Shown here one piece after another: positions 37,300 through 45,706 of a DNA stretch of 64,000 bases. Source of the stretch: Saccharopolyspora gloriosae (GTDB lineage Bacteria; Actinomycetota; Actinomycetes; Mycobacteriales; Pseudonocardiaceae); assembly GCF_022828475.1 (NCBI RefSeq), contig NZ_CP059557.1, positions 3,395,470 through 3,459,469 of the forward strand, read 5' to 3'. The translations under genes and the position numbers were made by a program. The stretch's first letter is position 1, and each line of letters begins with the position of its first letter. Under the pieces are notes generated by a model. The model saw only the letters and a list, made by a program, of their open reading frames with translations. It was not told the DNA's origin and ran no database searches.

Positions 37300-38925
37300 T
37301 CAACGGGCGTTGCAGAACACCGAGTGCCAGCCGGTCGCCCCGTCCGGCAGCACCGGGGCGCGCTGCTGGGTCTGGGTGGTGCCGTTGTGGTCGGTGGCGC
37401 GGCATTCGATGTTGTGACCGCCCGGCGCGAGGTCGACCTCGGCTCGCCACATCCGCCAGGTCTGCCGGTTGACCTCAGTGGACAGTTGCGCGACCTGCCA
37501 CGGCCCGCGGTCGACGCGGACCTCGACGCGTTCGATGCCGATGGGCTGCGCCCATGCGATGCCCGCGATGGTGGTGCGTCCGGCGGGGATGCGGCCGAAA
37601 CCGTCGGGGTTGTCGATCCGGGACTGGACTTTGATCGGCGCGAAACGTCCCCAGCCGCGTTCGATCCAGTAGGCGGGTTTGTCGAACGTGGTCAGTTCGA
37701 GGTCGGTGAGCCATTTCGTGGCGGACACGTAGCCGTAGAGACCGGGGGTGACCATGCGAACGGGGAAGCCGTGTTCGGCGGGCAGCGGTTCGCCGTTCAT
37801 GCCGTAGGCCAGCAGGGCGCCGCGTTCGGCGTCGAGCAGCGCGTCCACCGGTGTGCCCGCGGTGAACCCGTCCACGCTGGTGCTGAACACCTGTTCCGCG
37901 CCGGGGCGGACTCCGGCGGCCAGCAGCACTTCCCGGATGGGCACGCCGGTGAACTCGGCGGTGGAGATGTAGGGGCCGCCGACGTCGTTGGACACGCAGG
38001 TCATCGTGATCGTCCTGGTCACCTGCGGGAACCGGCGCAGGTCGGCGAAGTCGAGGTCGAGTTCGCGGTCGATCATGCCGTGCACCCGAAGCCGCCAGTC
38101 CGCGATCTCGACGCGCGGGACGCTCAGCGCGGTGTCGATTCGGTAGAAGTCGCGGTTCGGGGTGATGAACGACGGGGTGCCCGCGGCGGCGAAGTCCGCT
38201 CCGGCGGGCACGGTCTGGGCGGCGGAGCCGCCGAGTGCTTGCGCGACCGTTCGCCGCGACGCTTCGGCGTCGCGGCCGCCGGTGAGCAGGGAGCCGCCCG
38301 CGCCGGTGAGCCCGGCGGTGGCGGCCACCGCGACCGAGGACACCAGGAATCGGCGTCGGTCGGTGCCTTCGGCGGGTTCGGTGAGCAGCTCGGGGTCGAA
38401 GGGTTCTTCGAGGGTGTCGTTCGGGTCGTGCTCGTCGCGCGGGGGCGGCTGCGCGCCGGCTTCGGCGGCCGCGAGTGCGGTCCGGTGCAGCAGCCGGAAA
38501 GCCGAGATCCCGGCCAGCGCCGCCACGACCGGGGCGAGCACGCCCAGCGCTCCCACATCGGGCCGGGACAGCACCGCGGCGACGCCGAGTAGCCCGAATG
38601 CTCCGATGAGGACGATTCCGGGGCGGGCGTCGCGGCGCGAGAGCACTCCGGCCGCGGCCGCGAGCGCCGCGATGACGATCGCCATCCCGCCCAGCAGCGC
38701 GATCTTGTCGGCCTGCCCGAAGGCGCTGATGGCGAACTGCTTCACCGGTTCCGGGGTGAGGTCGATCGCCGAGTTGCCCACGGCCAGCAACGGCGAGGAG
38801 CGGGGTTCGAGGAGTGCGGCGAGCAGGTGACCGGCGCCCAACGCGACCGCGGCCGCCAGGACTCCGCACCACGCCGCCACCGGCAGGCGCAGGGTGCGCG
38901 GGGATGTCGTGTTCACACCATCCAT
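37300..38925 (-). CDS. Membrane-anchored sulfite-oxidase-like molybdopterin oxidoreductase
   Basis: A 541-residue protein. About four membrane helices fill residues 10-155 ([40 protein letters not shown]). After the acidic linker there is a DRRRFLVSSVAVAATAGLTG helix, a twin-arginine-like segment. The molybdenum domain shows RDFYRIDTALSVPRV, the Cys ligand in ITMTCVSNDVGGPYI, GFTAGTPVDAL and KWLTDLELTTFDKPAYWIER. A dimerisation domain ends the protein. The catalytic part should face outside. Electron donor and acceptor are unknown. ATG 38925 or GTG 38916 is the start. Confidence 0.88.
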   Translation of the reverse strand: MDGVNTTSPRTLRLPVAAWCGVLAAAVALGAGHLLAALLEPRSSPLLAVGNSAIDLTPEPVKQFAISAFGQADKIALLGGMAIVIAALAAAAGVLSRRDARPGIVLIGAFGLLGVAAVLSRPDVGALGVLAPVVAALAGISAFRLLHRTALAAAEAGAQPPPRDEHDPNDTLEEPFDPELLTEPAEGTDRRRFLVSSVAVAATAGLTGAGGSLLTGGRDAEASRRTVAQALGGSAAQTVPAGADFAAAGTPSFITPNRDFYRIDTALSVPRVEIADWRLRVHGMIDRELDLDFADLRRFPQVTRTITMTCVSNDVGGPYISTAEFTGVPIREVLLAAGVRPGAEQVFSTSVDGFTAGTPVDALLDAERGALLAYGMNGEPLPAEHGFPVRMVTPGLYGYVSATKWLTDLELTTFDKPAYWIERGWGRFAPIKVQSRIDNPDGFGRIPAGRTTIAGIAWAQPIGIERVEVRVDRGPWQVAQLSTEVNRQTWRMWRAEVDLAPGGHNIECRATDHNGTTQTQQRAPVLPDGATGWHSVFCNAR

Positions 38926-39011
38926 TCGTAGCCGCCGCACGCGGGGATCGGTGGCTGTTGCGAGTAACGGTTCCGCGCGCTGCCGGTGGACACGCGCTCG
39001 TCGAGCACGTG

Positions 39012-39656
39012 TCAGGGCAGCTGGGCTTCGCGGACCGCCTCGTCGAGGCTGTCCAGGAGCACGACGCCGAGGGTGTTCGCCATCGAGCCGGTGGCCAGTT
39101 CGCCGCGCAGCTTCGAGGCCAGCAGCCGTACTCGTCGCGGGTCCGGCCGGGCGCTGCGCGCCGCCTCCCACAGGCGTTGGGCGGTTCGCTGCACCAGTTC
39201 GTCCTCGCCGTAGCGGGCGTGCACCGTGGGCAGTGCCAGCAGGCACACCTTGGCGACGCGGGCGATCCCGTCGAGCGAGTCGGGCGGGACGGTCGTGGGT
39301 TCGGCCGATTCGCGCGGCGCGACCACCGTGGGAGCACGGGCGGTCAGCACCGCCACGCCGGCCGATTCCCGCCATGCCCGCAGGTCGCCGTCGTGTTCGC
39401 TCACGCAGATCAGTCCGGAGCCGGTGAGCCCGGCGCGCAGCGGTAGTCCGTCGGCGTGTTCGGTTCCGGTGGCGACCAGTTCCTCGCCGCGCAGCGAGCC
39501 GACGACCTCGGCGAGTTCGTCGTGGTCCGGTGGTGGCGCGAGCACGTCGGCCTGCGCGCTGTGCAGGAATGCCGCGACCTCGGGCCGGAAGTGGTCTTCG
39601 GCGTAGAGGTAGCGCAGGAATTCCCGTGCGACCGTGTCGATCCTCGGCAACGTCAT
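39012..39656 (-). CDS. Hypothetical protein
   Basis: A 214-residue protein of no recognised family. It is mostly helical and acidic, with DTVAREFLRYLYAEDHFRPE near the start and VQRTAQRLWEAARS towards the end. No membrane segment, metal site or DNA-binding motif is seen. ATG 39656 is preferred over the frame opening at 39773, but its ribosome site is poor. It lies 86 bp upstream of the sulfite-oxidase-like gene on the same strand and could be co-transcribed with it. Confidence 0.5.
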   Translation of the reverse strand: MTLPRIDTVAREFLRYLYAEDHFRPEVAAFLHSAQADVLAPPPDHDELAEVVGSLRGEELVATGTEHADGLPLRAGLTGSGLICVSEHDGDLRAWRESAGVAVLTARAPTVVAPRESAEPTTVPPDSLDGIARVAKVCLLALPTVHARYGEDELVQRTAQRLWEAARSARPDPRRVRLLASKLRGELATGSMANTLGVVLLDSLDEAVREAQLP

Positions 39657-40020
39657 CTCCCGATTCCGCGGCCCTGCGGTGCTTCCCGGGCGCGCGTGTG
39701 CGGTGATGTTGCGCGGCACGGCCCGATCGGCCGTCTCCGCTCCCCAGTCGTGCGGCGTGCGGTGCCCCCGCACCGTCCGGTCCGGAACGTCTGTCCGTGC
39801 CGGGACGCCGCAGTCAGGCTACGGGCGCTGGAGTGCTGATCGCAGGGTCTTTCGTCACTCACATGGAGCGCGTCGACGGGGGAATTCTTCGTGATACATC
39901 GACAACCGCGTGCAATTCCGTCACATCGGTGACGTCGCAGGCGGCGTCGGCCGTCGGGGTGCTGGGGTAGGTTCGCCGCCGAAGAGTCCATTGCGCACGA
40001 TCACCATGGAAGGACCCGCC
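39657..40020. other. Divergent intergenic region
   Basis: About 364 bp between the hypothetical gene and the PPOX-fold gene. It must contain both promoters. The stretch 39860-39930 is relatively AT-rich (GGAATTCTTCGTGATACATC) and is the likeliest promoter zone. No reliable operator or open frame was found. Confidence 0.3.
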
Positions 40021-40485
40021 GTGGCTCCCACCATCGCCACCAACAAGCGCGTCGAACGTTCGGAGCTGCTGGAGTTCCTGCGGCCTCGCCACCACGCCCT
40101 GCTGGTCACCGAACGCGGCAGCGGGCGCCCGCAGATCTCTCCGGTGACCTGTGGCGTCGATTCGGAGGGCCGGATCGTGATCTCCACCTATCCGGAGCGG
40201 GCGAAGACCAGCAACGCCCGCCGTGCCGAGCAGGTGTCGGTCTGCGTGCTCTCCGACGAGTTCAACGGTGCCTGGGTGCAGGTCGACGGACGCGCCGAGG
40301 TCATCGATCAGCCGGAGAGCGTGGAGCCGCTCGTGGAGTACTTCCGCAGTATCTCCGGGGAACACCCGGATTGGGACGAGTACCGGGAGGCGATGCGCAA
40401 GCAGGGCAAATCCCTGATCCGGGTCACCATCGACGAGTGGGGTCCCATCGCCACCGGCGGTTTCCCGGCGCGCCTCGCGGAGTGA
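40021..40485 (+). CDS. PPOX-class (split beta-barrel) F420-dependent protein
   Basis: A 154-residue split-barrel flavin/deazaflavin-binding protein. Family segments are HHALLVTERGSGRPQISPVT, RIVISTYPERAKTSNARR, VSVCVLSDEFNGAWVQVDGR and SLIRVTIDEWGPI. The group includes F420-dependent reductases and biliverdin reductases of actinobacteria; the substrate is unknown. GTG 40021 lies behind GGAAGGA; an ATG at 40006 is a weaker alternative. It stands alone and is followed by a strong terminator hairpin. Confidence 0.85.
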   Translation: MAPTIATNKRVERSELLEFLRPRHHALLVTERGSGRPQISPVTCGVDSEGRIVISTYPERAKTSNARRAEQVSVCVLSDEFNGAWVQVDGRAEVIDQPESVEPLVEYFRSISGEHPDWDEYREAMRKQGKSLIRVTIDEWGPIATGGFPARLAE

Positions 40486-40523
40486 TCTGAGGGTCCGCTT
40501 TCCGCTGCGGCGCTGGATGTGAC

Positions 40524-40562
40524 GACGCCCAGGGCTTGCTGGGGGTTCAAGCCCTGGGCGTC
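40524..40562 (+). terminator. Hairpin terminator after the PPOX gene
   Basis: A perfect 15-bp stem (GACGCCCAGGGCTTG with its complement at 40548-40562) and a 9-nt loop, 39 bp after the stop codon. Confidence 0.8.
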
Positions 40563-40752
40563 CCTCGCCGCACGAGGGGGAAGTGCGACGGTCATCACAG
40601 AGTAACCCATCGGCGCTGAATAGTCACCCTCCGTGCCGAAGGATCTGGCCGCTTTTCCGGAACCTGGCGAGCTTCACCAGAACGAGCAAGACGATCTCAC
40701 TCGCAACGCCGCTCCTCTCAGAATGATTTGCATAGCGGGTCACTCGAACGCC

Positions 40753-40867
40753 AACCTCAGCGCGGCTTCCTCGCTGCCCCTTCGCCGGTGTGGCCGCGAT
40801 TTCTGATGCATCCCCGTCCCAGCGAAATCGCTGTCCGCGCGAGGAAGTCGCTAGAACCCGCCGGGTG
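40753..40867. repeat. Nested inverted repeat, copy C
   Basis: Third copy of the element. The arms are AACCTCAGCGCGGCTTCCTC (from 40753) and GCGAGGAAGTCGCTAGAACC (from 40839), less perfect than copy B. The inner pair GCGATTTC/GAAATCGC is kept. The block 40768-40805 is almost identical to 10535-10571 in copy A. It lies between convergent transcription units (PPOX gene and Clp gene), and lacks the GCTGACAAG tail of copies A and B. Confidence 0.75.
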
Positions 40868-40930
40868 GTCCGGTTGCGGACGCTGATCTCCGCGAGGACC
40901 GGAGGGCCGCGACGGTCCCTCACGCACGAG

Positions 40931-40960
40931 TCCGCTCCCGCGCCGGAGCGCGGGAGCGGA
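40931..40960 (-). terminator. Hairpin terminator after the Clp gene
   Basis: A perfect 13-bp stem (TCCGCTCCCGCGC and its complement) with a CGGA loop, 19 bp beyond the Clp stop codon. Confidence 0.75.
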
Positions 40961-40978
40961 TCAGCGTGCCGGGCGAGG

Positions 40979-43504
40979 TCAGGACGTGCCCGCCCCGGCC
41001 TCCAAAGCCGGCCGGACCTCGAAGGTCAGCTCGTCGCCGGAGGTGTCCACCTCGACCCGCTGGCCCTCGCCGAGCCTGCCCTCCAGCAGCAACTCCGAGA
41101 TCGAATCGTCGACCTCGCGCTGGATGGTGCGCCGCAGCGGCCGCGCCCCGTAGTCGGGCTCGTGGCCGTGCTCGGTGATCCAGTCCACCGCGGAGTTGCT
41201 GAAGTCGACCTCGATGTCCTGGGTGTGCAACCGCTGCCGGGTGTCGCCGAGCAGCAGCTCGGTGATCCGGTGCAGCTGGTCGGTCTCCAGCTTGCGGAAC
41301 ACCACGACCTCGTCGATCCGGTTGAGGAACTCCGGCCGGAACGATTCCCGCAGCCGCGCCATCAGCCGGTCGCGAGCCGGTTCGTCGGCCTGATCCTGTT
41401 CCCGGCTGGAGAAGCCGAGCACTCCGGAACGCTGCGAGATGATGTCCGAGCCCAGGTTGCTCGTCATGATCATCACCGTGTTGGTGAAGTCCACCGTGCG
41501 GCCCTGACCGTCGGTGAGCCTGCCGTCGTCGAGCACCTGCAGCAGCGTGTTGAACACGTCGGGATGGGCCTTCTCGATCTCGTCGAGCAGGATCACCGAG
41601 TACGGGCGCCGCCGCACCGATTCGGTGAGCTGGCCTGCCTCGCCGTAACCGACGTAGCCGGGCGGGGAACCCACCAGCCTGCTGGCGGTGTGCGCCTCCT
41701 GGAACTCGCTCATGTCCAGCCGCACCATCCGGTCCTGGTCGCCGAACAGCGACTCGGCCAGCGCCCGCGCCAGTTCCGTCTTGCCGACGCCGGTGGGGCC
41801 GAGGAACAGGAACGTGCCGACCGGGCGGTTCGGATCGCCCATTCCGGTGCGGGAGCGCCGCACCGCGCGGGAGATCGCGTGCACCGCCTCGTCCTGGCCG
41901 ACGACCCGCTGGTGCAGCTGCTCCTCCAGCTTCATGAGGCGGCTCTTCTCCTCCTCGGTGAGCTGGGTGGCGGGGATGCCGGTGGCGCGGGAGACGACGT
42001 CGGCGATCTCCTCCCGGCCGACCACGGGGATGCCGCCGTTGCCCTGCCGCTGGGAGCGGATCTGGTCGCGCACGCCGACGATCTCGTCGCGCAGCCCGGC
42101 GGCCCGCTCGTAGTCCTCCTCGGCGATGGCCTGCGCCTTGTCCCTGGCCAGCTCGTCGTAACGCTGCTCGAGTTCGCGCAGGTCGGTGTCGGGAGTCCCG
42201 GTGCGCAGCCGCTTGCGGGCGCCCGCCTGGTCGATCAGGTCGATCGCCTTGTCCGGCAGGAAACGGTCGGCGATGTAGCGGTCGGCGAGCTCGGCGGCGG
42301 CCCGGATCGCGTCGTCGTTGAACCGCACCTGGTGGTGGGCCTCGTAGCGGTCCCGCAGGCCGCAGATGATGCGCTCGGTGTCGGAGACACTGGGCTCGTC
42401 CACCGTGATCGGCTGGAACCGGCGCTCCAGCGCGGCGTCCTTCTCGATGTTCTTGCGGTACTCGTCGAGGGTGGTGGCGCCGACGACGTGCAGTTCGCCG
42501 CGCGCCAGCTTCGGCTTGAGCATGTTGCCCGCGTCCACGGCGCCGTCCGAACCGCCCGCGCCGACCACGGTGTGCAGCTCGTCGATGAAGATCACCAGCT
42601 GGTCGCGGTTGCGGCTGATCTCGTCGAGCAGCTTGTTCATCCGCTCTTCGAAGTCGCCCCGGTACCGGGTGCCCGCCACGACACCGGACAGGTCCAGTTG
42701 CACGACCCGCTTGTCCTTGAGCGTGTCCGGCACGTGGCCGTCCACGATGCGCGCGGCGAGCCCTTCGACGACGGCGGTCTTGCCGACGCCCGCCTCACCG
42801 ATGAGCACCGGGTTGTTCTTGGTGCGCCGCGAGAGCACCTCGATGGTCTGCTCGATCTCCTCGTCCCGGCCGATCACCGGGTCCAGCCCGCCATCGCGGG
42901 CGCGGGCGGTGAGGTCCTGGCCGAACTGTTCCAGCGTCGGCGTGCTCGACGTTTCGGCAGCCTCCTGTTGGCGGGACTGCGCGGGATCCGCCGGAGCCGC
43001 CTGCAGCGATTCCAGCGTGACGTGCGCAGCGGTCAGCAGCCGCCCGGCACGCGAGTCGGGGTTGGCGGCCAGCGCCAGCAACAGGTGGTCGGGGCCGATG
43101 TAGGAGGCGCCGACCGCGCGGGCGATCTGGTGCGACTCCAGCAGCGTGCGCTTCGAAGCCGGCGTCAGCGCCGGTGGCTGGTCGATCGCGTCGCCTGCGG
43201 GCAGCTGCTGCTCGATCTGCTTGCCGAGCGCGTCCACGTCCGCTCCGGCGCGCTCCAGCATGGCTCTGGGCGTCTCCGAGCGGGTCGCGGCCCACAGCAG
43301 GTGGTGGGTGTCCAGGTCACGGCCGCCGTGTTCGACGGTGAGGCGCGCTGCGGCGGCCACCAGGTCCTGGGCGTGCCCGCTCATCAGCCGGGTCAGGTCG
43401 ACTCGCCGCGGTTGCTGCGGGCCGTCTCCGCCGGAGAGGTAGCGGGCCAGGAAGTCGTCGAACGGGCTCGAACCGAACCCTCCGGAACCGAAGAAGCCGG
43501 TCAT
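40979..43504 (-). CDS. Clp protease ATP-binding subunit, ClpC-like AAA+ unfoldase
   Basis: An 841-residue double AAA+ protein. A glycine-rich start ([20 protein letters not shown]) is followed by a divergent Clp-N repeat domain. The first ATPase has [15 protein letters not shown] and [13 protein letters not shown], a UVR-like coil follows ([14 protein letters not shown]), and the second ATPase has [14 protein letters not shown] and [13 protein letters not shown]. It should unfold proteins for ClpP or act as a chaperone; it is the ClpC/ClpA-like branch, not ClpB, as it lacks the long middle coil. It is probably an accessory paralogue. ATG 43504 has GAGAGGTG upstream. Confidence 0.9.
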   Translation of the reverse strand: MTGFFGSGGFGSSPFDDFLARYLSGGDGPQQPRRVDLTRLMSGHAQDLVAAAARLTVEHGGRDLDTHHLLWAATRSETPRAMLERAGADVDALGKQIEQQLPAGDAIDQPPALTPASKRTLLESHQIARAVGASYIGPDHLLLALAANPDSRAGRLLTAAHVTLESLQAAPADPAQSRQQEAAETSSTPTLEQFGQDLTARARDGGLDPVIGRDEEIEQTIEVLSRRTKNNPVLIGEAGVGKTAVVEGLAARIVDGHVPDTLKDKRVVQLDLSGVVAGTRYRGDFEERMNKLLDEISRNRDQLVIFIDELHTVVGAGGSDGAVDAGNMLKPKLARGELHVVGATTLDEYRKNIEKDAALERRFQPITVDEPSVSDTERIICGLRDRYEAHHQVRFNDDAIRAAAELADRYIADRFLPDKAIDLIDQAGARKRLRTGTPDTDLRELEQRYDELARDKAQAIAEEDYERAAGLRDEIVGVRDQIRSQRQGNGGIPVVGREEIADVVSRATGIPATQLTEEEKSRLMKLEEQLHQRVVGQDEAVHAISRAVRRSRTGMGDPNRPVGTFLFLGPTGVGKTELARALAESLFGDQDRMVRLDMSEFQEAHTASRLVGSPPGYVGYGEAGQLTESVRRRPYSVILLDEIEKAHPDVFNTLLQVLDDGRLTDGQGRTVDFTNTVMIMTSNLGSDIISQRSGVLGFSSREQDQADEPARDRLMARLRESFRPEFLNRIDEVVVFRKLETDQLHRITELLLGDTRQRLHTQDIEVDFSNSAVDWITEHGHEPDYGARPLRRTIQREVDDSISELLLEGRLGEGQRVEVDTSGDELTFEVRPALEAGAGTS

Positions 43505-43655
43505 GGTCACCTCTCTAGTCCGAGAAACTCCTCGTTGTCTTCCCGCGGGTATCACCGCCTCAAACACGACGGGCACGGACGGGCATTCCGGCGTGGGCGC
43601 GGCGTATGCGCCATCCCACAGATCGGCGCGGACGGGAATTTCCTCCCGCGCCGGC

Positions 43656-44561
43656 TCACAACGGATGTGGATCGGTGTGCAGATCGGCGAGCAGGTCTCC
43701 GTCGCGCTCCACGCGGCGCAGCACCTCCTCGGCGGTGAACCGCAGGTCCCGCGCCTCGCGGCAGGAGCGCACCTCGTCCCAGGTGATCGGGGTGGAGGCG
43801 GTGGGGTGTTCGCGGGCGCGCAGCGAGTACGGCGCGACGGTGGTCTTCGCGGTGTTGTTCTGGCTCCAGTCCAAGAAGACCTTGCCGGTCCGCGCGGCGC
43901 GGTTCATCTTCGCCAGCAGCGCATCGGGGTGATCGGCGGCCAGGCGCAGCGCGAGTTCCTTCGCGTAGGCCGAGGTGCGGCCGGGTTCCTCGGTGCGCAC
44001 CGGGCAGTAGAGCTGCATTCCCTTGGCGCCGCTGGTCTTCGCGTACACCCGCAATCCGTCCGAGCTCAGCCGCTCGTGCAGCAGTTCGGCGGCCCGGCAG
44101 CACTCGACGATCGTCGCCGGCGGCCCGGGATCGAGGTCGAACACCAGCAGGTCCGGGTTGTTGCGCGAGTCGTCCTCGCCCACCGTCCACTGCGGAACGT
44201 GCAGTTCCAGCGCCGCCAGGTTCGCCGTCCACACCAGCGTCGGCAGGTCGCGGATGAGCACGTGGTGGTTCACGGCCGAACCGGAACCGTCGGCGCCGCT
44301 GACCAGCCGTGCGGTCGGCACCCAGTCCGGGGCGTGCCGGGAGACGTTCTTCTCGAAGAACGAGCCTGAATCCACGCCGTCCGGGAAGCGGATCAGGGTC
44401 ACCGCGCGGCCCCGCAGGTGCGGCAGCAGCACCGGGGAGATCCGCCGGTAGTAGTCGATCACGTCGCGTTTGCTGAACCCCGCGGCTGGGTAGAGGACCT
44501 TGTCCAGATTGGACAGCGTCAGTTCGCGGTCCTGCACCCGGACGGTCACCCGCGCCGACAT
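43656..44561 (-). CDS. ligD: Stand-alone LigD-type polymerase/primase of NHEJ
   Basis: A 301-residue archaeo-eukaryotic-primase-like polymerase corresponding to the PolDom of LigD. It shows LSNLDKVLYPAAGFSKRDVI, NHHVLIRDLPTLVWTANLAA, the catalytic aspartates in LLVFDLDPGP, KTSGAKGMQLYCPV and FLDWSQNNTAKTTVAPYSLR. It adds ribo- or deoxyribonucleotides at Ku-bound double-strand breaks. The ligase and phosphoesterase domains of full LigD are absent and must be separate genes. It follows ku after 10 bp on the same strand, giving a compact end-joining operon. Confidence 0.9.
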   Translation of the reverse strand: MSARVTVRVQDRELTLSNLDKVLYPAAGFSKRDVIDYYRRISPVLLPHLRGRAVTLIRFPDGVDSGSFFEKNVSRHAPDWVPTARLVSGADGSGSAVNHHVLIRDLPTLVWTANLAALELHVPQWTVGEDDSRNNPDLLVFDLDPGPPATIVECCRAAELLHERLSSDGLRVYAKTSGAKGMQLYCPVRTEEPGRTSAYAKELALRLAADHPDALLAKMNRAARTGKVFLDWSQNNTAKTTVAPYSLRAREHPTASTPITWDEVRSCREARDLRFTAEEVLRRVERDGDLLADLHTDPHPL

Positions 44562-44571
44562 GCCCGCCGCC

Positions 44572-45510
44572 TCACGACGCCGCCCGCGACCCGGCCGCGG
44601 CGTCGCGCACCGCCGCTTCGAGCTCGGATCGGTTCATCTTCGAACGGCCGCGGACGCCGAGTTCCTTCGCCCGCTTGTCCAGTTCGCCCTTGTTCAGCTC
44701 GGTGAGGTCGTCGCCCTTCGCCGTGCCGCCGCGTTTGCCGCGGGCCTGTTCGACGCTGCGGCGCAACGCGTCGGTGAGATCGATGACGTCGGTCGCCTGG
44801 GACGGTGCCTCCTCCGGTTCGGGGCTCACCCCGCGGGCCTTGTCGGCCAGGAGCCGTTCGACGGCTTCGGTGTAGGTGTCCTCGTAGTCCTCCGGGCGCC
44901 ATTCGCCGGTCATCGATTCGATGACCGTCTCGGCCATCTGGATCTCCTTGTCGGAGGGCGCGGATCCGCCCGGATCTCCGATGATCTCGCCGGGTTCGCG
45001 GATCTCATCGGCGAAGTACAAGGTGTTCAACGCCAGCGCCGTCTCATCGGCGCGCACCGCGGTGAGGTATTCCTTGCCGCGCAGCACGAACGTCGCGATG
45101 CCCACCTGGTTGGTCTGCTCCATGGCGCGGCGCAGCAGGTCGTAGGGGCGGTGGTTCTCCTTCGCGTTCGGCGCGAGCCAGTAGGTGCGCTGGAAGTGCA
45201 CCGGGTCGATCTCGTCGAGGTCCACGAACGCGGTGATGTCGATGGTGCGGGAGCGGCCGGGCGCGATCTCGTCCAGTTCCTGCTGATCGACGGTCACCAG
45301 CACACCGTCGACCTCGCGGCCCTTGACGATGTCGCCGTAGTCGACCTCGTCACCGGTGCGCTCGTTGACCCGCTTGTAGCGGACCCGGTCGGTGGTGCCG
45401 CGCTCGTACTGGTGGAACGACGGACTGTGGTCCTCGGTGGCGGCGTAGAGCCCGACCGGGATGGTGACCAGGCCGAAGTTGATCGAGCCCGTCCAGATCT
45501 TGCGCGCCAT
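44572..45510 (-). CDS. ku: Ku DNA end-binding protein
   Basis: A 312-residue bacterial Ku. The N-terminus is ARKIWTGSINFGLVTIPVGL, followed by SFHQYERGTTDRVRYKRVNE and IDITAFVDLDEIDPVHFQRT; the bridge region is intact. After about residue 225 comes a lysine-rich extension ending in KRAKELGVRGRSKMNRSELE, a SAP/HeH-like DNA-binding segment. Ku homodimers thread onto broken DNA ends and recruit LigD. ATG 45510. The LigD polymerase gene is next. The IS30-family element begins about 200 bp upstream and might alter ku expression. Confidence 0.95.
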   Translation of the reverse strand: MARKIWTGSINFGLVTIPVGLYAATEDHSPSFHQYERGTTDRVRYKRVNERTGDEVDYGDIVKGREVDGVLVTVDQQELDEIAPGRSRTIDITAFVDLDEIDPVHFQRTYWLAPNAKENHRPYDLLRRAMEQTNQVGIATFVLRGKEYLTAVRADETALALNTLYFADEIREPGEIIGDPGGSAPSDKEIQMAETVIESMTGEWRPEDYEDTYTEAVERLLADKARGVSPEPEEAPSQATDVIDLTDALRRSVEQARGKRGGTAKGDDLTELNKGELDKRAKELGVRGRSKMNRSELEAAVRDAAAGSRAAS

Positions 45511-45706
45511 GACGTGCCTCCCTCACCAGCCGGGCGTCCCGGCCCGCCACCCACCCACGATGCGCCGCACCGCGGCTGATCGCAGCGGACCCGCGAACGT
45601 CGGTCCAGGTCACTGCCTCATCAGCCCGGTCTCACCGGTCGATGGGGACGTGCACTCGCTCCCGCCGGTGGAGTCAACGGCCCATTCGAGAGGGGCGGAT
45701 TCTTGT

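Noticed and set aside
40790-43738. Open frame of 982 codons on the + strand
   Set aside because: It is antisense to the Clp ATPase gene, whose AAA+ motifs are unmistakable. The + translation is Arg/Val/Gly-rich with no domain, a codon-bias shadow.
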